Shown here piece by piece: positions 24,520-33,822 of a stretch of 64,000 nt of DNA. Under the pieces are notes generated by a model that was not told where the DNA came from, ran no database searches, and saw only the letters and a list, made by a program, of their open reading frames with translations. A program made the position numbers and the translations under genes. Position 1 is the first letter of the stretch. Each line of letters begins with the position of its first letter. Location: contig NZ_JAVJSX010000019.1 in NCBI RefSeq assembly GCF_040219215.1, forward strand, positions 124,001 to 188,000, in the 5' to 3' direction. This DNA comes from Thalassobaculum_A sp040219215. GTDB lineage: Bacteria; Pseudomonadota; Alphaproteobacteria; Thalassobaculales; Thalassobaculaceae.

Positions 24520-25521
24520 ATGGACCCGATCTACATCACCTACCTGAACCGCCTGGATGTCGAGGAGCTCAAGCTCACCAACGACGAGATCCTGGAGGCG
24601 ATCGAGACCGCACTGGCCGTGCAGGGCCGCGGCGAGGCGGTGATCGAGCCACGCATGCACCTGGAGCCGAAGGTGGCAAACGGCCACTTCAACGTGCTGC
24701 GCGGCGCGCTGAAGCCACCGGTCGACCTTGCCGGCGTCAAGGTGGTCGGCGATTTCGTGGACAACTACACACTGGGGTATCCGTCCGAGCTTGCCGTGCT
24801 GCTGCTGATGGATCCGCGGATGGGTGCACCGCGGGCCATCCTGGACGCCAGCGGCATCACCGACATGCGCACCGGCGCGGTGACCGCGATCGGCGCCAAG
24901 TACCTGGCCCGCAAGAGCTCCAGGATCCTCGGGCACATCGGCGCCCGCGGCACGGCCTACTGGAACGTCCGGCTGCTCGACCATCTGTTCGACTTCGACG
25001 AGATCCGGGTGCATTCCCGCCGCCCGGAAAGCCGCGAGGCGTTTGGCGAGCGCCTGACCCGGGATCTCGGCAAGCCGGTGATCGTCACTGACGATTGGAA
25101 GAGCTGCCTGGAGGGCGCCGACATCGTGGTCGAAGCTTCCCGGCTCAGCCAGCCCGAGCCGATCCTGAAGACCGACTGGATCAAGCCCGGCGCCCTGGTC
25201 ATCCCCTACGGCACCATGAGCGCGGTCGAGCTGTCGTTGACCGACATCATGGCGAAGCTGGTGGTCGACGATTGGGGACAGTGCAAAGGCGGCCAGTTCG
25301 GCAGCCTGCGCGCCCATGTCGAAGCCGGCAAACTGTCGGAGCAGACCCTGCACGCCGAACTGGGGCAGATCGTCGCCGGCCTGAAGCCCGGCCGCGAGAA
25401 CGACGACGAGACCATCCTGCTGTGGCATCGCGGCCTGTCGCTGTCCGACATCGCCCTTGGCCATGCCATGCTGGAGAAGAGCCAGCGCCTCGGCATCGGC
25501 CAGCGGTTGCGTTTCGCATGA
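24520..25521 (+). CDS. Ornithine cyclodeaminase/mu-crystallin family protein
   Basis: 333 residues. Family substrate-site elements PRMHLE, GVKVVGDFVDNYTLG and ITDMRTGAVTAIGAKYLA are visible, corresponding to the Arg/Lys/Arg of ornithine cyclodeaminase. The Rossmann loop reads ILGHIGARGTAYWN, slightly different from the usual GxGxQA. Family reactions include ornithine cyclodeamination, ketimine reduction and alanine dehydrogenation. The ATGA overlap with the ammonia-lyase-like gene means the two act in one pathway on an amino acid. Confidence 0.8.
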   Translation: MDPIYITYLNRLDVEELKLTNDEILEAIETALAVQGRGEAVIEPRMHLEPKVANGHFNVLRGALKPPVDLAGVKVVGDFVDNYTLGYPSELAVLLLMDPRMGAPRAILDASGITDMRTGAVTAIGAKYLARKSSRILGHIGARGTAYWNVRLLDHLFDFDEIRVHSRRPESREAFGERLTRDLGKPVIVTDDWKSCLEGADIVVEASRLSQPEPILKTDWIKPGALVIPYGTMSAVELSLTDIMAKLVVDDWGQCKGGQFGSLRAHVEAGKLSEQTLHAELGQIVAGLKPGRENDDETILLWHRGLSLSDIALGHAMLEKSQRLGIGQRLRFA

Positions 25522-27038
25522 CCGAACCGAGGACAACCCTTGGCGATGAGCCGCTGACCGCGCGGGCGGTGGCTTCGGTGGCGCGCGGCCGGGCAGATCC
25601 GGCGCTGGCGTATGCCGCCCGCCGGCGCATCGCCGAGAGCCACAACACGCTGCTCGAACAGACGGCAGCTGGGACCAGGATCTACGGCGTCACCACCGGG
25701 CTGGGCGCGGTCGCCGATACTGTGGTTGCCGCCGACGATGCCGAACGGCAGCGCCGCGTCGTGCTTGGCCGCTCGGTAGGGGTCGGACGCATCGCCACCG
25801 ACACCGAAGTGCGCGCGATGATGACCGCCCGTCTCGCCGGCTTCGCGGTCGGGCGCTCGGGTGTGTCGCCGCCGGTTGCGGAATGCCTGCTTGCCCTGCT
25901 GCGGCATGGGGTGAACCCGCTGGTGCCGATGACCGCGTCGCTGGGCGAAGCCGACTTGGCCGCCATGGCGCATATCGGCTCGGTCGTGGCCGGAGCCGGC
26001 GAGGCGCGCTGGCGCGGCGAGGTTCTGGCCGGAGGCGACGCCCTTGCACGATCCGGGATCGTGCCGCCTGCGCTGGTCGCCAAGGACGGCCTGGCACTGG
26101 TGTCATCGAACGCGGCATCCACCGGCCTTGGCGCCCTGGCCGTAATCGAGGCGACCGAGGCGCTGGGTGGTCTGGTTGCCGCGGTGGCCCTGTCGTTCGA
26201 AGGGTTTCGCGCCAATGTCGCGCCGCTGGCCCCGGAGTCGGTCGCGCTGCGGCCGGCGCCCGGCCAGTCGGCGGTCGCGTCCACGCTGCTGGGGTTGCTG
26301 GACGGTGGCGATCTGACGCAGCCAGGAGCGGCACGGCGCCTGCAGGATCCGCTGAGCTTTCGGTGCGTGGCCTCGGTCTACGGCAGTGCGGCCGCCGCCT
26401 TGAAAGCCGCCACCGCGGCGGTCGAATTGGAACTCAATGCCTCGGACGACAACCCGGCGATCGTTCCGGGCGTCGGCGTGGTTCCGACTGCCAACTTCGA
26501 CTCCACCCATCTGGCCCAGGCGTTCGCGACACTGAACCTGGCGCTCGCCCGTGTCGCACCGACCATCGGGATGCGCACCCACAAGCTGATGTCCGACAGC
26601 ATGAGCAGCCTGCCGCGCTTCCTCAGCCCGCTCCAGAACGGCCACAGCGGCTTCGCGCCGGTGCAGAAGACCGCCTCGGCCCTGATGGCGGAAATCCAGC
26701 ACGCCGCCATGCCGATGCCGGTCTGGGTGATGCCGGTCGCCGACGGGGTCGAGGATGTCGCCACCCTCGCCCTGTCGACGGTCGAGAAGACGCGCGAGAT
26801 CGTCACCCGGATCCGGACGCTGGCAGCGATCGAACTGATGATCGCCGCTCAGGCCTGCGATCTGCGCGATGCTCCCGTGCTCGGCACCGGAACCACTGAC
26901 GTCCACCGCGCCGTGCGCGAGCGTGTCGTCATGCTGCGTGAGGACCGGGCGACCGCCTCCGACATCCGCACCCTCGACTTCCTGATTGCCGAAGGCCGGT
27001 TCGAGACGATCGCCAACGACCTGCTGGCCGCCGTGTGA
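25518..27038 (+). CDS. Histidine/phenylalanine ammonia-lyase family protein lacking the MIO tripeptide
   Basis: 506 residues, full length for the HAL/PAL family. IYGVTTGLGAVAD carries the catalytic Tyr motif. Where the self-made MIO cofactor arises from Ala-Ser-Gly (GASGDLAPL), this protein reads SLGEADLAAMAH (141-152): the tripeptide is missing by substitution and a one-residue deletion. The usual NGT motif reads SSNAAST. The remaining helices (NFDSTHLAQAF, QNGHSGFAPVQKTASALMAE, VADGVEDVATLALS) match the tetrameric core. It is either a non-canonical lyase/mutase or a non-catalytic homologue. Coupled to the upstream gene. Confidence 0.75.
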   Translation: MTEPRTTLGDEPLTARAVASVARGRADPALAYAARRRIAESHNTLLEQTAAGTRIYGVTTGLGAVADTVVAADDAERQRRVVLGRSVGVGRIATDTEVRAMMTARLAGFAVGRSGVSPPVAECLLALLRHGVNPLVPMTASLGEADLAAMAHIGSVVAGAGEARWRGEVLAGGDALARSGIVPPALVAKDGLALVSSNAASTGLGALAVIEATEALGGLVAAVALSFEGFRANVAPLAPESVALRPAPGQSAVASTLLGLLDGGDLTQPGAARRLQDPLSFRCVASVYGSAAAALKAATAAVELELNASDDNPAIVPGVGVVPTANFDSTHLAQAFATLNLALARVAPTIGMRTHKLMSDSMSSLPRFLSPLQNGHSGFAPVQKTASALMAEIQHAAMPMPVWVMPVADGVEDVATLALSTVEKTREIVTRIRTLAAIELMIAAQACDLRDAPVLGTGTTDVHRAVRERVVMLREDRATASDIRTLDFLIAEGRFETIANDLLAAV

Positions 27039-27045
27039 GCGGCGC

Positions 27046-27582
27046 TCAGACCGGGCCGGTATACTCGCCGCGCGCGGGGTAGTTCTTCGAGATGGCGAAA
27101 TCGAGGGCGGAGACCAACTCCGAGAAGTGCGGGCGCACGAACGGCATGGTCTGCACAGACCCGTAGTACAGGGTCTGCTCCGGCGTCACCATGAACAGGC
27201 CGGGCTCGGCGAACAGTGCCGGCTCCTCGAGGCCGATCGAGGTCGTGCCGCGCGACGTCGAGATGTACAGCCCCCACTCGCGCGCCTTGGCCAGCGACAT
27301 GCCGTAGCCGAAGCGCAGCGCCTTGGCGCCGATCTTGTCGGCCATGCCCTGCGCCCGGTCCTGGGTATCGGTGCTGATCGCGATCGTGCCGACTCCGCGC
27401 TCGGCGAACTCCGGCGTGCGCTTCTCCAACTCGGTCAGGTAGTTGGCGCAGATCGGGCAATGCAGCCCCCGGTAGAAGCAGATCACGGTACCGCGCTCGG
27501 TCTTCTCCGTGCCGAGATCGAAGGTTCCGCTGGACAGCGTTTCGACCGACAGGCCTGGGGTTTTCTGGCGGGGCATCAGCAT
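27046..27582 (-). CDS. Peroxiredoxin-like (AhpC/TSA, thioredoxin-fold) protein
   Basis: 178 residues from 27582 (CAGGAGA upstream). Thioredoxin-fold core: TVICFYRGLHCPICANYLTELEKR with a CPIC dithiol, then IAISTDTQDRAQGMADKIGA. This is the peroxiredoxin-like family with redox CxxC rather than the Pxxx(T)xxC of classical enzymes. Probably a thiol oxidoreductase or peroxidase. Divergent from the AraC regulator, which may control it. Confidence 0.78.
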   Translation of the reverse strand: MLMPRQKTPGLSVETLSSGTFDLGTEKTERGTVICFYRGLHCPICANYLTELEKRTPEFAERGVGTIAISTDTQDRAQGMADKIGAKALRFGYGMSLAKAREWGLYISTSRGTTSIGLEEPALFAEPGLFMVTPEQTLYYGSVQTMPFVRPHFSELVSALDFAISKNYPARGEYTGPV

Positions 27583-27672
27583 TGGAGATCTCCTGAACGA
27601 CGCAATGGGTACTCAACCAAGCTACCAGACTGTATGATCCGAAAAATTCCAATAATCCGATCAGGACGCCCA

Positions 27673-28440
27673 ATGATTCGCTACGACCGTCTATCGAGCC
27701 TGATGGCTCGGTTCGAGATGCGGGTCGCCGATGCCGCGCCGGGAACCGGCAACCTGCGAATCCTGGGGGATGCCGGTACCGGCGCGCCGACGCGGATGAC
27801 ACTTCATGTGCGTGGTTCCCCGGAACCGGACGGCATCGGCGAGACCGTCCTGATCGAAGCCCAAGCCAGTTGGGGAGGCGATGCGAACCCGCTGGTCGCC
27901 GCCCTGCCCACCTGCATGTCACTGTCGATCGGTGACGACACCGCGCCGTTGATCGGGTTGTTGCTGACCGAAGCCCGATCGGCGCGCTGCGGCTCCGGGG
28001 TCGTGCTGAGCCGGCTGGCTGAGGTGCTGGTAATCCGGTTGCTGCGTGCGGAGATCGAGCGTGGCGCGACCGGATCCGGCCTGGTTTCGGGTCTCGCCGA
28101 TCCGAGACTCAGCCGGGCGATCGTCGTCATGCACGAGGCGCCCGGCCAGCCGTGGTCGAACGGCGATCTGGCCGCGGTCGCCGGGATGTCGCTCAGTCGG
28201 TTCACCGACGCGTTCCGGGCGCGGGTCGGCGAGACTCCGCAGGCCTACCTGCGGCGCTGGCGCATGACCCTGGCCCGCCAGGACCTCGACCGCGGCCACC
28301 GCGTGCAAACGGTGGCCCGGCGCTACGGCTATGCGAGTTCCGAAGCGCTTGCCCGTGCCTTTCACCGGCAGCACGGCATCAACCCGATGGCCGTACGCCA
28401 CAACCCACCGCCGGCAGAACCGGTCGCGCCGCAAGCCTGA
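27673..28440 (+). CDS. AraC-family transcriptional regulator with cupin N-terminus
   Basis: 255 residues from the ATG at 27673 (AGGA upstream). The N-terminal half resembles the cupin_6 ligand domain (MTLHVRG, LPTCMSLSIGDDTAPLIGLLLTEARS). The C-terminal half has two HTH motifs: SNGDLAAVAGMSLSRFTDAFRARVGETPQAYLRRWRM and VQTVARRYGYASSEALARAFHRQHGINPMAVR (each shown in part). Divergent from the peroxiredoxin-like gene, whose control is the likeliest role. Confidence 0.85.
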   Translation: MIRYDRLSSLMARFEMRVADAAPGTGNLRILGDAGTGAPTRMTLHVRGSPEPDGIGETVLIEAQASWGGDANPLVAALPTCMSLSIGDDTAPLIGLLLTEARSARCGSGVVLSRLAEVLVIRLLRAEIERGATGSGLVSGLADPRLSRAIVVMHEAPGQPWSNGDLAAVAGMSLSRFTDAFRARVGETPQAYLRRWRMTLARQDLDRGHRVQTVARRYGYASSEALARAFHRQHGINPMAVRHNPPPAEPVAPQA

Positions 28441-28570
28441 CAGTCACCGATTGCGAACGGATTGTGCAATAGGCCGTTAAGTCCTTCCGCATCTGGGAAG
28501 GCCCCTGGACCCGGGGGCAAAGATTCCTCTAGGCTCCCCATTCCAAAACTCCTTAACAACGGAGGGGCTC

Positions 28571-30175
28571 ATGACCTGGGGACGCTCGATCGCACGCAGC
28601 CTGCTGGCGGCGGCGGCGGCGGTGCCGATGATCGCGGGGCTTACGACCGCGACACCGGCAGCAGCCGAGACCACGTTGCGCGTGGTGATGCACTCGGATC
28701 TCAAAATCGTCGATCCGATCTGGACCACCGCGTACATCACCCGCAATCACGGCTACATGATCTACGACACGCTTTTCGCGATGGACGAGAAGTTGAATGT
28801 CACGCCGCAGATGGTCGATACGTGGAAAGTCAGCGACGACAAGCTGACCTACACCTTCACCCTGCGCGACGGCCTGAAGTGGCACGACGGCCAGCCGGTA
28901 ACCGCCGAGGACTGCATCGCCTCGATCAAGCGCTGGGGTGCCAAGGACTCGATGGGACAGAAGCTGCTGTCCTTCGTCGCCGACATGAAGGCGACCGACG
29001 CCAAGACCTTCACCATGCAGCTCAAGGAGGCCTATGGCCTGGTGCTGCTGTCGCTGGCCAAGCCGAGTTCGAACGTACCGTTCATGATGCCGAAGCGGGT
29101 CGCCGAAACCCCGCCGGGCGACCAGATTTCCGAGTACATCGGCTCCGGTCCGTTCGTCTTCCAGAAGGATGAGTGGAAGCCGGGCGACAAGACCGTCTAC
29201 ACCAAGTTCGCCGACTACAAGCCGCGCAGCGAGCCCGGAAGCTGGGCCGCCGGTGGCAAGGTCGCCAAGGTCGACCGCGTCGAGTGGATCTCGATGCCGG
29301 ACCACCAGACCGCTGTGAACGCTCTGGTCGCAGGCGAGATCGACGTCCTCGAGGCACCGCCGCACGACCTGCTGCCGATCCTTGAGGGATCGTCGGACGT
29401 GGCCCTGCTGAACACCAATCCGCTCGGTAACCAGTACATGTTCCGCATGAACTGGCTGCATCCGCCGTTCGACAACCAGAAGGTCCGGCAGGCCGCTATC
29501 GCCGCGCTGGCCCAGGAGCCGTTCCTGCAGGCGGTGATCGGCAATCCGAAGTACTACAAGGTCTGCCCGGCGATGTTCGTGTGCGACACACCCTTCGCGT
29601 TCACCGAAGGTGGTGATGCGCTGGTCAAGTCGGACTTCGACAAGTCGAAGGCCCTGCTGAAGGAAGCCGGTTACGACGGCACCCCGGTGGTGCTGATGCA
29701 CTCCACCGACCTCGCCGTTCTGACCAACCTCGCCCCGGTCGCAGCCGACCTGCTGCGTAAGGGCGGCTTCACCGTCGACATGCAGTCCATGGACTGGCAG
29801 ACCCTGGTCTCTCGTCGTTCGAAGAAGGAAAAGCCGGCCGAAGGCGGCTGGAATGCCTTCCTGACATCCTGGGTCGCGGCCGACATCCTGAACCCGATCT
29901 CTGCCGCCGGTTACAACACCGGCTGCGACAAGGCCTGGTTCGGCTGGCCGTGCGACGAGGAGATGGAGAAGCTCCGCAACTCGTTCTCGACCGAGACCGA
30001 CGCTGCGAAGCAGAAGGATCTTGCCAAGCAGATCCAAATCCGTGCGATGACGATCGGAACCCATGCCCATGCCGGGCAGTGGTACCAGCCGACCGCCATC
30101 CGCTCGGACAAGGTCGACGGCATGTTGAATGGTCCGGCTCCGTTCTTCTGGAACATCACCAAGAAGGGCGGCTGA
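28571..30175 (+). CDS. ABC transporter solute-binding protein, family 5
   Basis: 534 residues. A signal peptide (cleavage after TPAAAE region, about residue 33) is followed by the SBP_bac_5 fold: YMIYDTLFAMDEKLNVTPQM, FTLRDGLKWHDGQPVTAEDC and GSGPFVFQKDEWKPGDK. Typical ligands are peptides, glutathione or nickel; which one cannot be told. Contains a C-terminal pair of Cys (GCDKAWFGWPCDEE). CGGAGGGGC precedes the ATG. First gene of the transporter operon 28571-33771. Confidence 0.88.
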   Translation: MTWGRSIARSLLAAAAAVPMIAGLTTATPAAAETTLRVVMHSDLKIVDPIWTTAYITRNHGYMIYDTLFAMDEKLNVTPQMVDTWKVSDDKLTYTFTLRDGLKWHDGQPVTAEDCIASIKRWGAKDSMGQKLLSFVADMKATDAKTFTMQLKEAYGLVLLSLAKPSSNVPFMMPKRVAETPPGDQISEYIGSGPFVFQKDEWKPGDKTVYTKFADYKPRSEPGSWAAGGKVAKVDRVEWISMPDHQTAVNALVAGEIDVLEAPPHDLLPILEGSSDVALLNTNPLGNQYMFRMNWLHPPFDNQKVRQAAIAALAQEPFLQAVIGNPKYYKVCPAMFVCDTPFAFTEGGDALVKSDFDKSKALLKEAGYDGTPVVLMHSTDLAVLTNLAPVAADLLRKGGFTVDMQSMDWQTLVSRRSKKEKPAEGGWNAFLTSWVAADILNPISAAGYNTGCDKAWFGWPCDEEMEKLRNSFSTETDAAKQKDLAKQIQIRAMTIGTHAHAGQWYQPTAIRSDKVDGMLNGPAPFFWNITKKGG

Positions 30176-30233
30176 CGGCCGACAGCATCGGGGCACGAAG
30201 AGAGATGGCAGATATCCGAGGGGAAGAACGCGC

Positions 30234-31175
30234 ATGTTAGCCTTCGTCGCGCGACGTCTGCTGGCCACCATCCCCGTCCTGGCGATGGTGGCCCTCTTCG
30301 TATTCTTCATGCTGCGACTGACGCCGGGCGATCCGGCGGCAATCATCGCCGGCGACAACGCCACGCCGATCCAGATCGAGGAAATCCGCGAGCGTCTCGG
30401 TCTGAACGACCCGCTGCCAACCCAGTTGGTCATCTGGGCCGGCAAGCTGTTGCAGGGCGACCTGGGTGAATCCTTCTTCTTCAAAATGAAGGTCACCGAC
30501 CTGATCATCCAACGGGTGGAGCCGACGTTGGCCCTGGCTACCACGACCATGCTGTTCACGCTGCTGGTCGCGATACCGCTCGGAGTGATCGCGGCCTACC
30601 GGCAGGGCGGCTGGTTGGACCGGGCGGTGATGGGACTGTCGGTCGCCGGGTTCTCGATCCCGGTGTTCGTGCTGGGCTACCTGCTGATCTACATCTTCGC
30701 GGTCGAGCTGAAATGGTTCCCCGTGCAGGGTTACAAATCGATCACGGCCGGGCTGTGGCCGTTCCTGCACCGTATGATCCTGCCCAGCCTGACATTGAGC
30801 GTTATCTACATCGCGCTGATCGCACGCATCACCCGCGCCAGCGTGATCGACGTGCTGGGCGAGGACTATATTCGCACCGCCAAGGCGAAAGGCCTGACCA
30901 ATCGCGTCGTCCTGGTCCGCCACGCGCTGCGCAATGCCGCCGTGCCGATCATCACGATCGTCGGCATCGGTATCGCCCTGCTGATCGGCGGGGTGGTGGT
31001 GACGGAGAGCGTCTACAACATCCCCGGACTTGGCCGACTGACGGTCGACGCCGTGCTCGGACGCGACTACCCGACAATCCAGGCGGTGATCCTGGTGTTC
31101 TCGTTCGTCTACGTCCTGATCAATCTGCTGATCGATCTCTCGTACACGCTTCTCGATCCCCGCATCCGGTACTGA
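30234..31175 (+). CDS. ABC transporter permease, DppB-like
   Basis: 313 residues from 30234 (GAGGGGAAG upstream), six TM helices. The N-terminus MLAFVARRLLATIPVLAMVALFVF and LTPGDPAA are DppB/OppB hallmarks. The EAA loop is IARITRASVIDVLGEDYIRTAKAKGL, followed by NVHALR-like RHALRNAAVPIITI. It forms the inner-membrane channel with the DppC-like protein. Confidence 0.88.
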   Translation: MLAFVARRLLATIPVLAMVALFVFFMLRLTPGDPAAIIAGDNATPIQIEEIRERLGLNDPLPTQLVIWAGKLLQGDLGESFFFKMKVTDLIIQRVEPTLALATTTMLFTLLVAIPLGVIAAYRQGGWLDRAVMGLSVAGFSIPVFVLGYLLIYIFAVELKWFPVQGYKSITAGLWPFLHRMILPSLTLSVIYIALIARITRASVIDVLGEDYIRTAKAKGLTNRVVLVRHALRNAAVPIITIVGIGIALLIGGVVVTESVYNIPGLGRLTVDAVLGRDYPTIQAVILVFSFVYVLINLLIDLSYTLLDPRIRY

Positions 31176-31190
31176 TAGGGCGCACGTTCG

Positions 31191-32120
31191 ATGACCGCTC
31201 CCGATCTCGTCGATTCCGCCGCACAGGCGGCCGCATCCGCCCAGCGGCCGAGCCTGTTTCGCCAGCTGCTGCGCAATCACAGCGTTACCTTCGGTACCGT
31301 GGTGCTGCTGGCGATGGTCGTCCTCGGCCTGCTTGCGCCCTTTCTCGGGACCATCGATCCGGCATCGATCGATCCGGTCTGGCGCAACAAGGTGCCCGGT
31401 ACCGAGCGGACGATCACCACGCCGTCCGGCGAGGATATCGCGTTCATCCACTCGATGGGCACGGACTCTCTCGGCCGCGACCTGTACAGCCGGGTGGTCT
31501 ACGGCGCGCGCATCTCGTTGATCGTCGGCCTGTTCGTGGCCCTGATCTCGGTTGCCATCGGACTGGTGATCGGACTGGTGTCCGGCTACATCCGATGGCT
31601 CGACGGCATCGTCATGCGGGTGATGGACGGGCTGATGGCGATCCCGAACATCCTGCTGGCGATCGGTCTCGTCTCGCTGTGGGGCGCCGGAGTCGTCACC
31701 GTGATCATTGCGATCGCCGTGCCTGAGATCCCCCGGGTCGTGCGGCTGGTGCGCTCGATCGTGCTGTCGATCCGCGAGGAACCGTATGTCGAAGCGGCAA
31801 TCTCGGTCGGCACGCCGCTGATCCCGATCCTGTACCGCCACGTGCTGCCGAACACCGTGGCGCCGTTGCTGGTCCAGGGCACCTACGTGTGCGCGTCGGC
31901 GATCCTGGTGGAGGCGATCCTGAGCTTCCTGGGCGTCGGCATCCCGCCGGAAACGCCGACCTGGGGCAACATCATGGCCGAGGGGCGCGTGCTGTTTCAG
32001 GTGTTCCCGCACAACATCCTGTTTCCAGGGGTCTTCCTGGCCCTGACCATTCTGGCGGTGAACCTGCTGGGCGACGGATTGCGCGACACGCTCGATCCAC
32101 GCATGGCCAAGCGTTTCTGA
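31191..32120 (+). CDS. ABC transporter permease, DppC-like
   Basis: 309 residues. Cytoplasmic N-tail, TM1 (VTFGTVVLLAMVVLGLLAP), then FIHSMGTDSLGRDLYSRVVYGARISL, the signature of the DppC/OppC N-domain. The EAA loop is in VRSIVLSIREEPYVEAAISVGT. C-terminus NLLGDGLRDTLDPR. Begins 15 nt after the DppB-like gene. Confidence 0.88.
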   Translation: MTAPDLVDSAAQAAASAQRPSLFRQLLRNHSVTFGTVVLLAMVVLGLLAPFLGTIDPASIDPVWRNKVPGTERTITTPSGEDIAFIHSMGTDSLGRDLYSRVVYGARISLIVGLFVALISVAIGLVIGLVSGYIRWLDGIVMRVMDGLMAIPNILLAIGLVSLWGAGVVTVIIAIAVPEIPRVVRLVRSIVLSIREEPYVEAAISVGTPLIPILYRHVLPNTVAPLLVQGTYVCASAILVEAILSFLGVGIPPETPTWGNIMAEGRVLFQVFPHNILFPGVFLALTILAVNLLGDGLRDTLDPRMAKRF

Positions 32121-32145
32121 GGGGTAGCAGGTGGGAAGCGCCGCA

Positions 32146-33771
32146 ATGACCGACCGGCCGGTCCTGGAAATCGACAATCTGACCGTCAAGCTGCCCAAGG
32201 GGGCGGATCGGGCGAACGCGATCGAGAACATCTCGATCAGCGTCCGGCGCCGCGAAATCGTCTGCCTGGTCGGCGAGTCCGGATCAGGCAAGTCGGTCAG
32301 CGCGTTCTCGGTAATGGGCCTGCTGCCCGGCCGGGACATGGCGCCGATCGCCGGTTCCATCAAGCTCGAAGGCGAGGAACTGATCGGCGCCGACGAGGCG
32401 CGCATGCGCGACCTTCGGGGCGCCCGGATGTCGATGATCTTCCAGGAACCGATGACCGCCCTGAACCCCACCATGACCTGCGGCCAGCAGATCGAAGAGG
32501 TTCTGACGACCCACACCGAGCATGATGCCGACGAGCGGCAGAAACGGATTCTGAACATTCTCGAGCAGGTGCATTTGCCCGATCCGCCGCGGATGGCGGC
32601 GTCGTATCCGCACCAGCTGTCGGGTGGGCAGCGCCAGCGGATCATGATCGCCATGGCCCTGGTGCTGGAACCCGCATTGCTGATCGCCGACGAGCCGACC
32701 ACGGCGCTCGACGTCACGACGCAGGCGCAGATCCTGAGGCTGATCAAGGAAATCCAGGCGACCCACGAGACCGCCGTGCTGTTCATCACCCACGATTTCG
32801 GCGTGGTCGCCGACATCGCCGACCGGGTGGCGGTGATGCAATGGGGCAAGGTGGTCGAGGAAGGCACGGCCGACGACGTGCTGCGCCGCCCGACTCACCC
32901 TTACACCAAGATGCTGATCGGCTCGGTTCCCAGCTTCACGCCGCGGATCCGCCCTCGCCAGTCCGATGCACCGGTGGTGCTCGCCACCGACAATTTGTCC
33001 AAGACGTATACCGGCGGCGGTTTCTTCCAGAAGGCCCGGCCCGTGCGCGCGGCCGACGCCGTGACCGTCGAGATTCGCAGGGGTGAGACCCTCGGGATCG
33101 TCGGCGAGTCGGGCTCCGGCAAGTCGACGGTCGCGCGCTGCATTGCCCGCCTGATCAACCCAAGCGGCGGCCACGTCTACCTGGACGGCGACGACATCGC
33201 CAAGGCCTCACCGTTCCAACTGCGCAGCCTGCGGCGGCGGGTGCAGATCGTGTTCCAGGATCCGTACCGGTCGTTGAACCCCAGGCGGACCGTCGGCGCC
33301 TCGATCATCGAGGGTCCGATGAACTACGGTACCAGCCACGCGGATGCGATGAAGCGCGCCCAGGAACTGATGACCCTGGTTCGCCTCGATCCCGGCAGCC
33401 TGGACCGGTACCCGCACCAATTCTCCGGCGGTCAGCGCCAGCGCATCTGCATTGCCCGTGCACTCGCCATGGGGCCCGACCTGCTGATCGCCGACGAGGC
33501 AGTCTCCGCGCTCGACGTATCGGTCCAGGCCCAGGTTCTGGACTTGCTGGATGACATCCGCCAACGGCTCGACCTCGCCATGCTGTTCATCACCCACGAC
33601 CTGCGCGTCGCCGCCCAGGTCTGCGACACGGTGGCAGTGATGCATCGCGGCGAGGTGGTGGAGTACGGGACAGCAGCCGACGTCTTCGGCAATCCGCAGC
33701 ACGACTACACCCGCTCGCTGTTCGCCGCCGCTCCGGGTCGGGGCTTCGCGTTCGGCGGCGCCGCGGCATAG
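32146..33771 (+). CDS. ABC transporter ATP-binding protein, fused DppD-DppF
   Basis: 541 residues; ATG at 32146 chosen, a GTG at 32131 is possible. Two ATPase modules in one chain. Walker A GESGSGKSVS and GESGSGKSTV; signatures LSGGQRQRI and FSGGQRQRI; Walker B ALLIADEPTTALD and DLLIADEAVSALD. The oligopeptide-type C-terminal extension lies between them. This GsiA-like fusion energises uptake by the preceding permeases. Confidence 0.9.
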   Translation: MTDRPVLEIDNLTVKLPKGADRANAIENISISVRRREIVCLVGESGSGKSVSAFSVMGLLPGRDMAPIAGSIKLEGEELIGADEARMRDLRGARMSMIFQEPMTALNPTMTCGQQIEEVLTTHTEHDADERQKRILNILEQVHLPDPPRMAASYPHQLSGGQRQRIMIAMALVLEPALLIADEPTTALDVTTQAQILRLIKEIQATHETAVLFITHDFGVVADIADRVAVMQWGKVVEEGTADDVLRRPTHPYTKMLIGSVPSFTPRIRPRQSDAPVVLATDNLSKTYTGGGFFQKARPVRAADAVTVEIRRGETLGIVGESGSGKSTVARCIARLINPSGGHVYLDGDDIAKASPFQLRSLRRRVQIVFQDPYRSLNPRRTVGASIIEGPMNYGTSHADAMKRAQELMTLVRLDPGSLDRYPHQFSGGQRQRICIARALAMGPDLLIADEAVSALDVSVQAQVLDLLDDIRQRLDLAMLFITHDLRVAAQVCDTVAVMHRGEVVEYGTAADVFGNPQHDYTRSLFAAAPGRGFAFGGAAA

Positions 33772-33822
33772 GGACGGGGCGTCGGCAGTGACAATCCACG
33801 CGACCGGTGAAATTATCCGCGG

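Noticed and set aside
30237..32867. Very long minus-strand open frame across the ABC transporter genes
   Set aside because: Shadow frame of high-GC coding DNA; the + strand encodes clear permease and ATPase motifs there.
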